DNA of 64,000 bases from UBA6054 sp963975575 (GCA_963975575.1 CAXBHL010000004.1:1-64000); one strand, 5' to 3'; positions 40,317 through 49,619 are shown, counted from the first letter of the stretch. Numbers and translations are program-made. Notes: generated from the letters alone by a model not told the origin.

Positions 40317-41606
40317 TTATGGGCAACCGGCGTTGTAGAGGCTGATGTAGGCCGCGATATCGAAGAAGTTGAGCGTGCCGATGGGCTCGGCCAGGTCGGC
40401 GGCCGGGTCTCCGGCGTTGTAGAGGGCGATGAAGGCGGCGATGTCGAAGAAGTTGAGTTGGCCGTCGCCGGTCAGGTCGGCCGGGCATCCTGCGCCGGGC
40501 CAGGCGGCGACGTCGTTGGGCGCGATGCCCTGGGTGGGCACGGGCGAGCCGGGAAGGGGCAGGAACGCGCCGGTGCCGGCGTCGATGGCGAAGCTGTACG
40601 CGCCGGCGATGCCGTCGATGGCCGTGGAGTCGTCGAGCGCAAAGAGCAGGCCGTCGAGCGTGGCCATGCCCTGGAGGGTGCCCTGGGTGCCGACGTCGAA
40701 GCTGTGGGGCAGGGTGGTGGGCACGCCGGTCTCCTGGTCGATGCGGAAGGAGCGGATGGTCGCGTCGGTGCCGTGGGAGACGTAGAGGTACTCGTTGTCG
40801 GGGGTGATGGCGAAGCCCTTGGGTGACTGCCCCGGCGAGGTGAAGGGGTTGCCGGCCATGGGGCTCATGCCCCCGGTGACGGGATCGAGGGCGTAGCCGG
40901 CGAAGGCGCGGCCGCCGGCGCTGATGCCGCCCGAGGCGTAGAGGAAGCGGCCGTCTGGGGAGAGCTTGAGCGCGGTCCCGTAGACGGGGATGTTGGTCGA
41001 GTCGACCTGTGCGATGGCGGTGCCGGTGACCTCGAACTGGCGGACGACGAAGCCGAAGGAGTCGTTGCCGTAGATCCACTGCTCGTTGGGGTGGACGGCG
41101 ATGGAGGTCAGGAAGCTGCCCGCGGCGACGGAGGACTCGAACGACAGGCTCATCGTGGTTTCGTCGAAGGTGTACAGGCGGATCTGGTTGGGGCCGGAGA
41201 GATCAGTGACGCACACGGCCAGGAGTCCGTCGCGGACCCAGTCGATGTCCAGCCCGCCTTGCGGGAGCAGGATGGTCTCGACGACGGCGATGGTGCCGTC
41301 GGGCGAAACCTCGTAGACGATGATGTTCTCGTCGAAGTTGCCCGAGGCGTGGGTGGTTGCAAGGAAGCGGCCGTCGGGCGAGAGCGCGATGGCGTAGGGG
41401 TTGCAGCCGGGGCAGGGCTGGCTGGTGCTCGGGCGCGACCCCGTGATCACGCGGTCGACGAACGTGAGCGTGCCGTCGGGGTTGACCTTCATGCTGGTGA
41501 CGCTGCCCTCGAGGTTGCCCTCGTTGGCGATGAACACGTGGGGGTCGGTGGCCTGCGCGTGGGCGAGGCCGGCGGCGGCGGCAAGAACCAGAGCGGCGCG
41601 GAACAT
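40317..41606 (-). CDS. Secreted lactonase-like beta-propeller with GC-dockerin
   Basis: A 429-aa exported protein. The signal peptide is MFRAALVLAAAAGLAHA. About seven repeated blades follow, of the type ALSPDGRFLATTHASG, LKLSPDGRFLYASGG and AITPDNEYLYVSHGTD. This is the six- to seven-bladed fold of 6-phosphogluconolactonase-like proteins, but a surface role in binding or signalling is as likely as enzymatic activity. The dockerin starts CPADLTGDGQLNFFD, a textbook 12-residue calcium loop, then ADLAEPIGTLNFFD, ending YNAGCP. AGAGGAGA lies upstream of the ATG at 41606. It is in line with the peroxidase genes. Confidence 0.85.
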   Translation of the reverse strand: MFRAALVLAAAAGLAHAQATDPHVFIANEGNLEGSVTSMKVNPDGTLTFVDRVITGSRPSTSQPCPGCNPYAIALSPDGRFLATTHASGNFDENIIVYEVSPDGTIAVVETILLPQGGLDIDWVRDGLLAVCVTDLSGPNQIRLYTFDETTMSLSFESSVAAGSFLTSIAVHPNEQWIYGNDSFGFVVRQFEVTGTAIAQVDSTNIPVYGTALKLSPDGRFLYASGGISAGGRAFAGYALDPVTGGMSPMAGNPFTSPGQSPKGFAITPDNEYLYVSHGTDATIRSFRIDQETGVPTTLPHSFDVGTQGTLQGMATLDGLLFALDDSTAIDGIAGAYSFAIDAGTGAFLPLPGSPVPTQGIAPNDVAAWPGAGCPADLTGDGQLNFFDIAAFIALYNAGDPAADLAEPIGTLNFFDIAAYISLYNAGCP

Positions 41607-41681
41607 GGGTCAATCTCCTCTGGGGCTGTGTGGTCTGCTCCGAGGGACAGGTTCCCAGAACGGGGCCGGCTTTTCAACCAC

Positions 41682-41707
41682 AAAAAACCGCCCGGCGAGC
41701 CGGGCGG
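41682..41707 (-). terminator. Rho-independent terminator after the 41732 gene
   Basis: Read leftward, an 8-bp stem (CCGCCCGG/CCGGGCGG, 4-base loop) is followed by six T. It lies 25 bases beyond the stop codon. Confidence 0.8.
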
Positions 41708-41731
41708 CGTGGGGAGTCTGGCCGGGGCGCG

Positions 41732-43009
41732 TTACGGGCAGCCCGCGGAGAAGGACGCCAGGTAGGCGGAGACGTCGAAGAAGTCCCACGCGCCGAAGGG
41801 GGCAGCGATGTCCGCGGCCGGGTCCATCGCCAGGTAGAGCGTGATGAAATCGGCGATGTCGAAGAAGTTGACCACCCCGTCGGCGTTGACGTCCGCCGGG
41901 CACACGCCCAGCGTGACGGTGAGCACGGCCGCGGCGCGAACGCGGTCCTCGCCGAAGACGCTGTCCTCGTTGAGGTCGAGCCCGACCAGCGAGTCGTCCA
42001 TGAGGACCGCGGAGAGGAACGCGCCGCCGCGAACGGTGATCACGCTGGGCACGCCGTAGGTCATGGGCACGTCGACGCCGTCGATGGTGGCGGACTTGAC
42101 GGTGAGGTTGAGCGTCGCCCCGGATCCGTCGCCGGTGGGGCGTCCGAGCCGGAAGCCGTCGCCGATGAGCCCGCCGGAGACGTTCATGGTGCCGTCGTAG
42201 AGCCGGAAGTCGGACCCGAGGGCCCCGCCGGACATGTTCCACACCGGATCGACGCCGCCGGAGTTGAGCATGGCGGAGTTCTCGTCGAAGGCGCCGCCGG
42301 ACATCGTGACGGTGCCGTGCTCGACCAGGAAGTCGCGTCCGATGGTGCCGCCGGTGACGGTCAGGGCGTTGCCGACGTCACGCAGGCGTCCGTCGCGCCC
42401 GGTGGACCCGCCGGAGACGACGGCGGATGCCTCGTCCTCCAGCAGGAGCGCGCCCTCGAGCGTCCCGGCGGACATGGAGAACACGCTCGAGTCGATGAGG
42501 AGGATGAACGTGTCGATGGTGCCGCCGGACATGACGAACGAGGCGTCGTCCTCGAGCACCATGGCGGCCTGGCCGCCGGCGACGAGCCCCATGTCCCCGC
42601 CGGACATGGTCCCGGTGGAGTTGCCGCGCAGGTGCAGGCCGCGCTCGACGCTGCCGGAGTTGATGTTCAGCGTCGTCTCGCCGACGCTCCCGATGAACTT
42701 GGCACGGAGGAGTTTCCCGCCGTTGATGTTGTACGTCACGTCCTCCAGGAACTGATCGACCGTGAAGAATCCGGAAGATGCGGTGGTCTCGATGTTGACG
42801 GTGGCGCCGTTGAATCCGAATGTCCCCCCGCCGGAATCCGGGAAGATGGTCTCGCCCGACGAGACGTTGACGGTGGCGTTGGGGTTGGACGCGAACCAGG
42901 CCGCGGTGGGCAGCGAGGCGGGCGGGATGTCGATGATCGGTCCGCCGGCGTGGGCGGCGCTGCCGGCGAGGAGGGTCGCGGCGAGTGCGGTGAGTCTGGC
43001 GGTGGCCAT
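41732..43009 (-). CDS. Secreted MSGG-repeat beta-helix-like protein with GC-dockerin
   Basis: A 425-aa exported protein (signal MATARLTALAATLLAGSAAHA). Residues ~100-290 consist of short imperfect repeats built on M/V-S/T-G-G: TMSGGDMG, VMSGGTID, SMSAGTLE, VVSGGSTG, TVTGGTIG, TMSGGAFD, NMSGGALG, NVSGGLIG, spaced about 20-24 residues. This spacing suits the turns of a parallel beta-helix. The dockerin begins CPADVNADGVVNFFD (canonical calcium loop), then ADIAAPFGAWDFFD, ending FSAGCP. An AAGGAGA Shine-Dalgarno precedes the ATG at 43009. A surface adhesin or polymer-binding role is possible but not shown. Confidence 0.82.
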   Translation of the reverse strand: MATARLTALAATLLAGSAAHAGGPIIDIPPASLPTAAWFASNPNATVNVSSGETIFPDSGGGTFGFNGATVNIETTASSGFFTVDQFLEDVTYNINGGKLLRAKFIGSVGETTLNINSGSVERGLHLRGNSTGTMSGGDMGLVAGGQAAMVLEDDASFVMSGGTIDTFILLIDSSVFSMSAGTLEGALLLEDEASAVVSGGSTGRDGRLRDVGNALTVTGGTIGRDFLVEHGTVTMSGGAFDENSAMLNSGGVDPVWNMSGGALGSDFRLYDGTMNVSGGLIGDGFRLGRPTGDGSGATLNLTVKSATIDGVDVPMTYGVPSVITVRGGAFLSAVLMDDSLVGLDLNEDSVFGEDRVRAAAVLTVTLGVCPADVNADGVVNFFDIADFITLYLAMDPAADIAAPFGAWDFFDVSAYLASFSAGCP

Positions 43010-43172
43010 GGCTGTTCTCCTTGTGCGCTAGGTGCCCGGCCGATCCGGGCCCGGTGCGCAGAGCGAGAGATCCGCGAAAACATCACGAAAAAGCCCGCAA
43101 AGTCGCCCTGGTGGCTCATGCGGCTGTGTTGCGATCCGCCGCGCCCGCCGGCGATCCGAACAACGCCGCCGA

Positions 43173-43196
43173 TAAAAAGGCCGGCGCAAGGCCGGC
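43173..43196 (-). terminator. Rho-independent terminator after the 43225 gene
   Basis: Read leftward, GGCCGG pairs with CCGGCC around a 7-base loop, followed by TTTTTAT. It lies 29 bases past the stop of the leftward gene at 43225. The rest of the 215-base gap (43010-43224) shows nothing else. Confidence 0.7.
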
Positions 43197-43224
43197 CGCG
43201 GATGATCGTGATGGCCGATCCTCG

Positions 43225-44961
43225 TCAGGGGCAGCCGGCGTTGTAGAGGCCGATGAAGGCCGCGATGTCGAAGAAGTCGAGCACCCCGAACGGCGCGGCG
43301 AGATCGGCGGCGGGGCTGGCGTCGTTGTAGAGCGCGATGAACGCGGCGACGTCGAAGAAGTTGAGCACGCCGGCGGGCGGGGCGAGGTCCGCCGGGCATC
43401 CGGCCGGGGCCTCGTAGGGGCCGATGTCGACGATCGGCGCGGGGCCGACGCCCGTGTCGGGCGCGGGCGCGTCGGCGAAGCGCGGTTGGCCGTCGAGATC
43501 GGTGGCGAGCCAGCCGGGCACGCGGGACGAGTTGCCCGCGTCGATGGCGGCCGAGCCGGTCGCGAGGCGCAGGTCCTCGTCGCCGCTGTAGGGCACGCCG
43601 TCGGGGCCGACGGGGTCGGTGAAGACCGGGTCGGCGTCGAACAGCCGGTCCGCATCGAACATGAACACCGGGTACTCGCCGACCTGCTCGATGATGGTGT
43701 CGTAGGCGGCGATGTTGCCGTTCTGGGAGATCATGTTCTGGTTGAGCGGCTCGGCGGGCTCGTCGGTGCGGTTGCCCCAGACGATGCTGTTGATGAACAG
43801 ATAAGTGTCGCCGACTTCGGAGAACTCGAACACGCCGGCCGCGCCGCGGGCGGAGGTGTTGCCGACGATGGCGGTGTTGTGGAACTCGACGAAGGCGACG
43901 TTGTCCGCCGAAAGCCCCCCGGCGCGGTCCGTCGCGTGGTTGGCCAGCAGGACGCAGTTGGCGTAGACCGAGTCGCACAGCGCGGTGAAGATCGCCCCGC
44001 CGGAGCCGTGCGCGGTGTTGTTGATGAAGCGGCAGGACTCGATGCGGGCGCGCTCGTCGTTGGAGAAGTCGGCGCTCATGTCGCCGAGCGCGCCGCCCAT
44101 GCTGACCTCCTGGGGGGCCAGCTCGCCCACGCTGTTCCCGGCAAACAGGCAGCCGGTCACCGTGGCCGCACTGCGGTGCAGCGACAGCGCGCCGCCGACG
44201 CGGTTGGCCGCGTTGTTGCGGAACTCGCACGACTCGATGGTCGGCGCACCGCGGGAGACGAGCACCGCCCCGCCCCCCGGCTCGACGAAGCCGAAGTCGC
44301 CGGAGAGGGCGATGAACAGCGAGCCGTTGGCGTCGGCGTAGTTGTCCTCGAACAGGCAGTCGCGGAAGACCGCCTCCGAGTGGACGAGCAGGGCGCCGGC
44401 GCCCGAGTCGTCCCGGCCCGCGGGCCACCAGCCCTGGGACACCGGGCGGTCGGCCCGGCCGGCGCGGACGGTGAAGCCCTCGACCACGGCCGAGCGGTCG
44501 TTGTGCCAGCTCTGGATCACGTGGTAGGCGTTGTCCGACGTGCCCGAGGCGGCGTCATCGTCCCCGGCGAGGTCGCCCGAGAGGACGGCCGGGAACTGCC
44601 GGGGATCGCGCTCGTCCGGGTCGGCGTGCCCGAGCCCGGCGTACCCGCCGCGGAGGGCCACGCCGTCGACCAGGCGGAAACTCGCGAGCCGGTCGCCGGT
44701 GCCGGCGGGGGCGTCGGACGAGCGGTCGGGCCGGTAGACGCCCCGGGCGACGCTGATTTCACCGCCGCCCGTCGCGGCCGCGGCGGCAATGGCGTCCTGG
44801 AGGTACCGGAAGGCGGTGTTCCACGAGGAGCCATCGCCCCCGGGCGGGGCGTCGTCGTCGACAAAGAAGACCGACGGCGTGCCGCCGAGGGCGAAAACAG
44901 GGGCCGGGATACCCGCGGCGAGCGCGAGCCCCAGCGAGAACGAGAGATGGATCGTGCGCAT
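43225..44961 (-). CDS. Secreted right-handed beta-helix protein with GC-dockerin
   Basis: A 578-aa exported protein. After the signal peptide comes the start FFVDDDAPPGGDGSSWNTAFRYLQDAI, typical of pectate-lyase-like or 'chlamydial polymorphic-type' right-handed beta-helix proteins of planctomycetes. Repeats of the type CEFRNNAANRVGGALSL, CRFINNTAHGSGGAIF and CVLLANHATDRAGGLS then form the helix (about 180-400). The dockerin has two extended loops (DLAPPAGVLNFFD, ADLAAPFGVLDFFD) and ends YNAGCP. The ATG at 44961 has AGGAGA upstream; the in-frame start at 45000 would put 13 residues in front of the signal. Such folds often bind or cleave polysaccharides; no catalytic residues can be assigned. 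Confidence 0.85.
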   Translation of the reverse strand: MRTIHLSFSLGLALAAGIPAPVFALGGTPSVFFVDDDAPPGGDGSSWNTAFRYLQDAIAAAAATGGGEISVARGVYRPDRSSDAPAGTGDRLASFRLVDGVALRGGYAGLGHADPDERDPRQFPAVLSGDLAGDDDAASGTSDNAYHVIQSWHNDRSAVVEGFTVRAGRADRPVSQGWWPAGRDDSGAGALLVHSEAVFRDCLFEDNYADANGSLFIALSGDFGFVEPGGGAVLVSRGAPTIESCEFRNNAANRVGGALSLHRSAATVTGCLFAGNSVGELAPQEVSMGGALGDMSADFSNDERARIESCRFINNTAHGSGGAIFTALCDSVYANCVLLANHATDRAGGLSADNVAFVEFHNTAIVGNTSARGAAGVFEFSEVGDTYLFINSIVWGNRTDEPAEPLNQNMISQNGNIAAYDTIIEQVGEYPVFMFDADRLFDADPVFTDPVGPDGVPYSGDEDLRLATGSAAIDAGNSSRVPGWLATDLDGQPRFADAPAPDTGVGPAPIVDIGPYEAPAGCPADLAPPAGVLNFFDVAAFIALYNDASPAADLAAPFGVLDFFDIAAFIGLYNAGCP

Positions 44962-45040
44962 GCTGGAATCTCCTGGACCGGGCGGGTCGGGCCCGGTCAT
45001 TTCCAGAAATCAAACCACCGGGGGGTTCGCCCTGTCAACG

Positions 45041-45067
45041 AAAAGCCGCCGCGAAAGCCGCGGCGGC
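45041..45067 (-). terminator. Hairpin terminator after the 45114 gene
   Basis: Read leftward, a perfect 9-bp GC stem (GCCGCCGCG/CGCGGCGGC, 5-base loop) is followed by four T. It lies 47 bases beyond the stop. Confidence 0.65.
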
Positions 45068-45113
45068 AGGGGTTTCGGGCAGGATGGCCGAAATCAGGGT
45101 CGGCCCGGTGAAA

Positions 45114-46670
45114 TCAGGGGCATCCGGCGTTGTACTGCGCGATGTACTCGGCGATGTCGAAGAAGTTCCAGACGCCGAAGGGGGGTGCCAGGTCCGCGGC
45201 CGGATCCATGGCGTTGTAGAGGGCGATGTAGGCCGCGATGTCGAAGAAGTTGAGCACGCCGAAGGGCGGGGCCAGATCGGCCGGGCACAGGCGGCAGACG
45301 AAGCGCCGGACGGGATCGCCCGGGGTGGCGGCCAGGCCGGCCTGGCTCGGGTCGGGCATCTCGATGGGAATGACCGGGAAACTCAGGCGGGCAAGGTTGA
45401 CGTCCAGCTCGCGGAGGTCGGGGGTCTTGGGGCACAGGCCGTCGCCGGAGGGCGGGGTGCGGGCGAGGAGCACGTCGCGCAGGCCGCCGATGGGTCCGAG
45501 GGGCGGGAAGACGATGCCGCCGAGCAGCGGGCCCCGGGGGCCCTGCGGGATGGCGGAGTGGCCCGCCCCGTCCTCGACGTCGGGCACCCAGGCCCAGTTG
45601 AAGGCGGCGGTGCCCGCGTCGAAGGTCCACATGGCGGGGAAGGGGCGGCCGGTGACGTCGGAGAGGGTTCCTGAAACGAGCATCGTGCCGTCCGGCCGCA
45701 GCTCGAGGGATGAGGTGGCCGGGTCGATGGCGGCCTGCGGGTTGGCCAGCGCCGCGGCGGCGGTGGGCGCGCCGGCGAGCGGGTCGAGCACGAGGTGGGC
45801 CGAGAGCGGGCCGAAGTTCGGGTCGCCCACCCGCGCGGTGACGGCCACGAGCCCGGCGGCGGTGAACTCGATGCTGGCGCCCTCGGTGGGGCCGGCGTCG
45901 TCGTTGTTCTCGACGCGGATCTCGTAGGCGTTGAACCAGATCGGGATGCCGGCGGCGGTGAACCGCGCGACCAGCAGCTCGCTCTCGGGCGTGAAGGTGG
46001 GCACGTCGAGCAGCACGCTGCCGACGGCGAAGATGTCGCCCGAGTCTGGGTCCACCGCCACGTCGAAGAATCGCGCGTTGAAGGCGGGGAAGTCGAGCGT
46101 GGCGTAGCGGAAATGGAACACCGGCATGCCGGAGGCGTTGCGGAATCGCAGCAGCGTGGGCTGGGTGTCGCCCGCGGTGCTGTAGACGGACGCGGCGACC
46201 AGGCCCGTCTGGCCGTCGAGTTCCATCCCGAGGTTGCGCCCGTTGGCGGCGTCGTCGTAGCGGATCTGGTAGCCGAGCACGCCCGTGAACGGGTCGATCT
46301 TGAAGAGGATCAGGTCCGTGTCGATGGGCGAGGGAGAGAGGACGGCGTCCTCGAGCACGATGAGCTGCTTGTCGTCGGGGTCCTCGCGTGCGGCGATCAG
46401 GGGGTGGCGCTGGGCGTCCGGATCCTCGACGATCCAGCTGACCAGCGCGTCGCCGTCGGGGTCGGCAACGAGCACGTAGCCGTCGATGGTGAGGTTTGCG
46501 GTATCGAACGAGATCGATCCGACGGAGGCGATCTCGTCGCCGGAGAGGATGGTCAGGTCGTTGCACAACTCGCGGGACTGCGTCGGCTCACCGATGTTGT
46601 GCACGAACGGCTGGGCGAGGGCGGCCGGGACGCTGCCGGCGAGTGCGATGAGTTGGATGGCGGTTTTCAT
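45114..46670 (-). CDS. Secreted GC-dockerin protein, beta-propeller-like
   Basis: A 518-aa exported protein (signal MKTAIQLIALAGSVPAALA). The body alternates short beta strands with Asp/Gly turns such as LVADPDGDALVSW, IDPFTGVLGYQIRYDD, VAVDPDSGDIFAVGSV and LELRPDGTMLVSG, suggesting a propeller, though blades are not regular enough to be sure. Two cysteines (CRLC) precede the dockerin, which has two extended loops (DLAPPFGVLNFFD, ADLAPPFGVWNFFD) and ends YNAGCP. Its two copies are nearly identical to each other, suggesting recent duplication. AGGAGA lies upstream of the ATG at 46670. Confidence 0.8.
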   Translation of the reverse strand: MKTAIQLIALAGSVPAALAQPFVHNIGEPTQSRELCNDLTILSGDEIASVGSISFDTANLTIDGYVLVADPDGDALVSWIVEDPDAQRHPLIAAREDPDDKQLIVLEDAVLSPSPIDTDLILFKIDPFTGVLGYQIRYDDAANGRNLGMELDGQTGLVAASVYSTAGDTQPTLLRFRNASGMPVFHFRYATLDFPAFNARFFDVAVDPDSGDIFAVGSVLLDVPTFTPESELLVARFTAAGIPIWFNAYEIRVENNDDAGPTEGASIEFTAAGLVAVTARVGDPNFGPLSAHLVLDPLAGAPTAAAALANPQAAIDPATSSLELRPDGTMLVSGTLSDVTGRPFPAMWTFDAGTAAFNWAWVPDVEDGAGHSAIPQGPRGPLLGGIVFPPLGPIGGLRDVLLARTPPSGDGLCPKTPDLRELDVNLARLSFPVIPIEMPDPSQAGLAATPGDPVRRFVCRLCPADLAPPFGVLNFFDIAAYIALYNAMDPAADLAPPFGVWNFFDIAEYIAQYNAGCP

Positions 46671-46764
46671 GGCGTTCTCCTGTGTGTTGGTTGTTGGCCA
46701 AGGCACAGAGCGGAGCGTCGACGCCCGCGCCACGCCGTTCGGGATCGCCCCACGCAGAATCGAT

Positions 46765-46806
46765 CAAACAAAGGAAGAGGGCCACCCGGGATGGGTGGCC
46801 CTCTTC
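46765..46806 (-). terminator. Hairpin terminator of lpdA
   Basis: A 14-bp perfect stem, GAAGAGGGCCACCC with its complement, around GGGAT. On the minus strand it is followed by a T-rich tract (CTTTGTTTGAT). It begins 28 bases after the lpdA stop. Confidence 0.75.
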
Positions 46807-46833
46807 GGGGTAGATCTTGCTGGAAGCGGCCGA

Positions 46834-48390
46834 TCAGGAGTTGACGCCGCGCCCCTCGGAGATCAGGGTGGCCTCGCGCAGCGCCTCGTGCATGGTCGGG
46901 TGGGCGTGGACGGTGGCGATGATCTCCTCCGTCGTGGCCTCCAGGCGCCGGGCCAGGGTCATCTCGGAGATCAGTTCCGTGGCCTGATCGCCCATGATGT
47001 GGCAGCCGAGGATCTCGCCCCGGGGCAGGCCGCGGATTATCTTGACCATGCCGTCGGGGTGCTTGGCGGCCACGGCCTTGCCGTGCGAGGAGAAGTTGAA
47101 CTTGCCGACCTCGTAGTCCTCGCCCTTCTTGAGCCCCTTGGCCTTGAGCGCCTGCTCGGTGAAGCCCACCGAGCCGATCTGCGGCTGGCAGTAGGTGCAG
47201 CCGGGGATGACGGTGTAGTCCATCGGGATCGGCTCGTGGTCGAGCTTCTTGTCCTTCCACGCGAACCGTTCCACGCACAGCGTGGCCTCTTCCTCCGCCA
47301 CGTGGGCCAGCCAGGGCGGGCCGATCACGTCGCCGATGGCGAAGATGCCCGGGAGGTTGGTCTTGTACTCGAGCGGCCTGGGGTCGGTGGGCGAATCGTT
47401 GCCCAGCGGCACGTAGTCCGTCTTGATGTGGCCCTTGACCGTCTCGAGCTTGAGCGAATCGTCGAACAGCCCGTCGAATCGCCCGACCACGCCGATGGCC
47501 AGCAGCACCTTGTCGGCCTTGAGCGTTTCTTTCTTGGACTCGTCCGGCTTGCCGTCCTTCATCGGGGCGACGACGACCTCGACGCCCTTGGCGGACTTCT
47601 TGACGTCCAGCACGCCCGTCGAGACCTTGACGTTGAACCCGCTCTTCTGATAGAGCTTGGTCATCGCCTTGCCGATGTCCTCGTCCTCGATGGGGACCAG
47701 GCGGTCGAGCATCTCGACGATGGTGACCTCGGTTCCGAACTGCTTGTAGAAGTAGCCGAACTCCATGCCGATAGCGCCGGCGCCGACGATGATCAGGCTC
47801 TTGGGGCGCTCCTTGTTCAGCATCGCTTCGCGGGCGCCCCAGACCTTGTCGCCGTCAAACTTGGCGAAGGGCAGGTCGCGGGCGACCGCGCCGGTGGCGA
47901 TGATCACGCGGTCGGCCGTGACGGTCTCGCGGGGCTTGGCGGCCGGCTTGGCCGGGGCGGGGGTGAAGGCCTCGTTGACCTCGCAGTCGAATATCTCGAC
48001 CTCGCACGGCTTGCCGCCCTGGGCGGCCTTGGTGATCTTGGCGTGGGCGAAGAAGTGCTCGACCTTGTTCTTCTTCATCAGGAACTCGACGCCCTTGCTC
48101 ATCTTGTCGACGACGGCGCGGGAGCGTCCGATGACCTTGTCCCAGTCGACCTTGATCTCGCCCATGGAGAGACCGAACTCGTCCTTTTCGTGGAGCTTTT
48201 CCATCAGTTCGGCGTTGGTCAGCAGGGCCTTGGAGGGGATGCACCCCCAGTTGCCGCACACGCCCCCGAGCTTGGCCCGATCGACGATCCCGACCTTGTA
48301 GCCGAGCTGGGCGGCCCGGATGGCCCCGACATAGCCGCCGGGCCCCCCGCCGATCACGAGTACATCGAAGTGCTTGTTCGCCACTGACAT
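46834..48390 (-). CDS. lpdA: Dihydrolipoyl dehydrogenase
   Basis: A 518-aa flavoprotein, the E3 component of 2-oxoacid dehydrogenase or glycine cleavage complexes, which reoxidises dihydrolipoamide with NAD+. Seen: the FAD loop VIGGGPGGYVGA (12-23), redox disulfide GGVCGNWGCIPSK (C45, C50), NAD-binding IVGAGAIGMEFG, second FAD motif GIFAIGDVIG and the catalytic HAHPTMHEAL. It is longer than the usual ~470 aa owing to inserts such as PAPAKPAAKP near residue 145. With the ATG at 48390 the Shine-Dalgarno GGGAG touches the start codon. The in-frame GTG at 48384 has ideal spacing and may be the true start. No E1/E2 genes adjoin; it sits alone amid surface genes. Confidence 0.95.
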   Translation of the reverse strand: MSVANKHFDVLVIGGGPGGYVGAIRAAQLGYKVGIVDRAKLGGVCGNWGCIPSKALLTNAELMEKLHEKDEFGLSMGEIKVDWDKVIGRSRAVVDKMSKGVEFLMKKNKVEHFFAHAKITKAAQGGKPCEVEIFDCEVNEAFTPAPAKPAAKPRETVTADRVIIATGAVARDLPFAKFDGDKVWGAREAMLNKERPKSLIIVGAGAIGMEFGYFYKQFGTEVTIVEMLDRLVPIEDEDIGKAMTKLYQKSGFNVKVSTGVLDVKKSAKGVEVVVAPMKDGKPDESKKETLKADKVLLAIGVVGRFDGLFDDSLKLETVKGHIKTDYVPLGNDSPTDPRPLEYKTNLPGIFAIGDVIGPPWLAHVAEEEATLCVERFAWKDKKLDHEPIPMDYTVIPGCTYCQPQIGSVGFTEQALKAKGLKKGEDYEVGKFNFSSHGKAVAAKHPDGMVKIIRGLPRGEILGCHIMGDQATELISEMTLARRLEATTEEIIATVHAHPTMHEALREATLISEGRGVNS

Positions 48391-48441
48391 CTCCCGAATC
48401 TGGCCCCCTGCGGGGGCGGTGATTCCAACTGTAGGTCGGGG

Positions 48442-48477
48442 CCGTTCCGCGGAGGGTCCGGCCCGGCTGCGGAACGG
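48442..48477. promoter_or_regulatory. 9-bp inverted repeat in the lpdA / 48596 divergent region
   Basis: CCGTTCCGC and GCGGAACGG are perfectly complementary around 18 bases. The site is 52 bases upstream of lpdA and 119 upstream of the rightward gene. It could be an operator or a leader hairpin; no regulator is known. Confidence 0.35.
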
Positions 48478-48595
48478 ACTCTCGGACCTTGCGGACCCGA
48501 TGGGCGGCGATCGGCAGGCATCCGGCAGGAACCGTGCTGGGTTTGGTACGGATCGGTGGTAGATTGATCTGGGACGAATCGACGAGGAGACATCC

Positions 48596-49585
48596 GTGAA
48601 AACCCGTGTTCTTACCCTGGCAGCGCTGCTGATCGGCACCACCGCTTTGGCCGACGAGATCGTCCTGCAGAACGACTCGCTCGTCGACGGCGGGTCGGTC
48701 AACATCTGCCCGTGCTTCGCCCAGAACGAAGAGGCCGCGGTCTGGCTGACCAGCCCGTGCGCCGGCAACATCGTCGGTATCCAGATCTTCTGGCGGTCGT
48801 TTTTCGGCGGCAGCGGGCAGGTGGTCGAGGACTCGATCAACATCTACCGCGGCGGGACTTTCCCCGTGCCGGGCACGCTCAAGAAGGAACTGCTGGCCCC
48901 GGTGCTGACCGACGGCGGGCTCAACGTGTTCCGCTACGAGGACCAGGACCAGACCATCCCCATCAGCATCCCTGTGACCGCGGGCGAGACGTTTGTCGTG
49001 TCGCTGCGCTTCTTCGAATCCAACGTCAACAACTTCTCGCACGGGACGGTCGTCTCGGACGACAGCGGCTGCCAGCCCGGCAAGAACGCGGTGAAGGTCA
49101 ACGGCGTCACCTGGACCAACGCCTGCTCTCTGGGCGTGTCGGGCGACTGGGTCATCCGCGCCATCGTCGAGTGCAACTCCGACCCGACCGGCGCTGTGTG
49201 TCTGCCGGACGGCGGCTGTGCCGACGGGCTGACCCAAGACGAGGCCATCGCCCTGGGCGGGCAGTTCCGCGGGGCCGGCACCGAGTGCGCCGACGTCACC
49301 TGCGTGGGCGCGTGCTACATCCCGTCCAACGGCAACTGCCTGCAGTTCGATTTCGACACCTGCAGCGGCGTGGGCGGGCAGTGGCAGGGCCCCGGCACCA
49401 CCGACTGCGTGGGCTGCGTCGCCGACATCAACGGTGACGGCGTGCTCAACTTCTTCGACGTCTCGGCCTTCATCTCGCTCTACAACAGCCAGAACCCGGA
49501 CGCCGATCTGGCCGCCCCCTTCGGCGTGTTCAACTTCTTCGACGTGGCCGAGTACATCTCCGCCTACAACGACGGCTGCCCCTGA
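48596..49585 (+). CDS. Secreted GC-dockerin protein, Cys-rich, unknown function
   Basis: A 329-aa exported protein starting at GTG 48596, supported by GAGGAGA upstream and a signal peptide MKTRVLTLAALLIGTTALA. The first domain (about 20-200) is beta-rich. A Cys-rich segment follows (CLPDGGCADGLTQDEAIALGG, CVGACYIPSNGNCLQFDFDTC), with spaced Cys and the phrase 'GGQFRGAGTEC' repeated as 'GGQWQGPGTTDC', i.e. two related ~35-residue Cys modules. The dockerin has a canonical first loop DINGDGVLNFFD, then ADLAAPFGVFNFFD, ending YNDGCP. First gene of the rightward dockerin block; function unknown. Confidence 0.82.
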   Translation: MKTRVLTLAALLIGTTALADEIVLQNDSLVDGGSVNICPCFAQNEEAAVWLTSPCAGNIVGIQIFWRSFFGGSGQVVEDSINIYRGGTFPVPGTLKKELLAPVLTDGGLNVFRYEDQDQTIPISIPVTAGETFVVSLRFFESNVNNFSHGTVVSDDSGCQPGKNAVKVNGVTWTNACSLGVSGDWVIRAIVECNSDPTGAVCLPDGGCADGLTQDEAIALGGQFRGAGTECADVTCVGACYIPSNGNCLQFDFDTCSGVGGQWQGPGTTDCVGCVADINGDGVLNFFDVSAFISLYNSQNPDADLAAPFGVFNFFDVAEYISAYNDGCP

Positions 49586-49619
49586 TCCGGGGCCGCATCG
49601 CTCTGAACCGTTGACGCGG

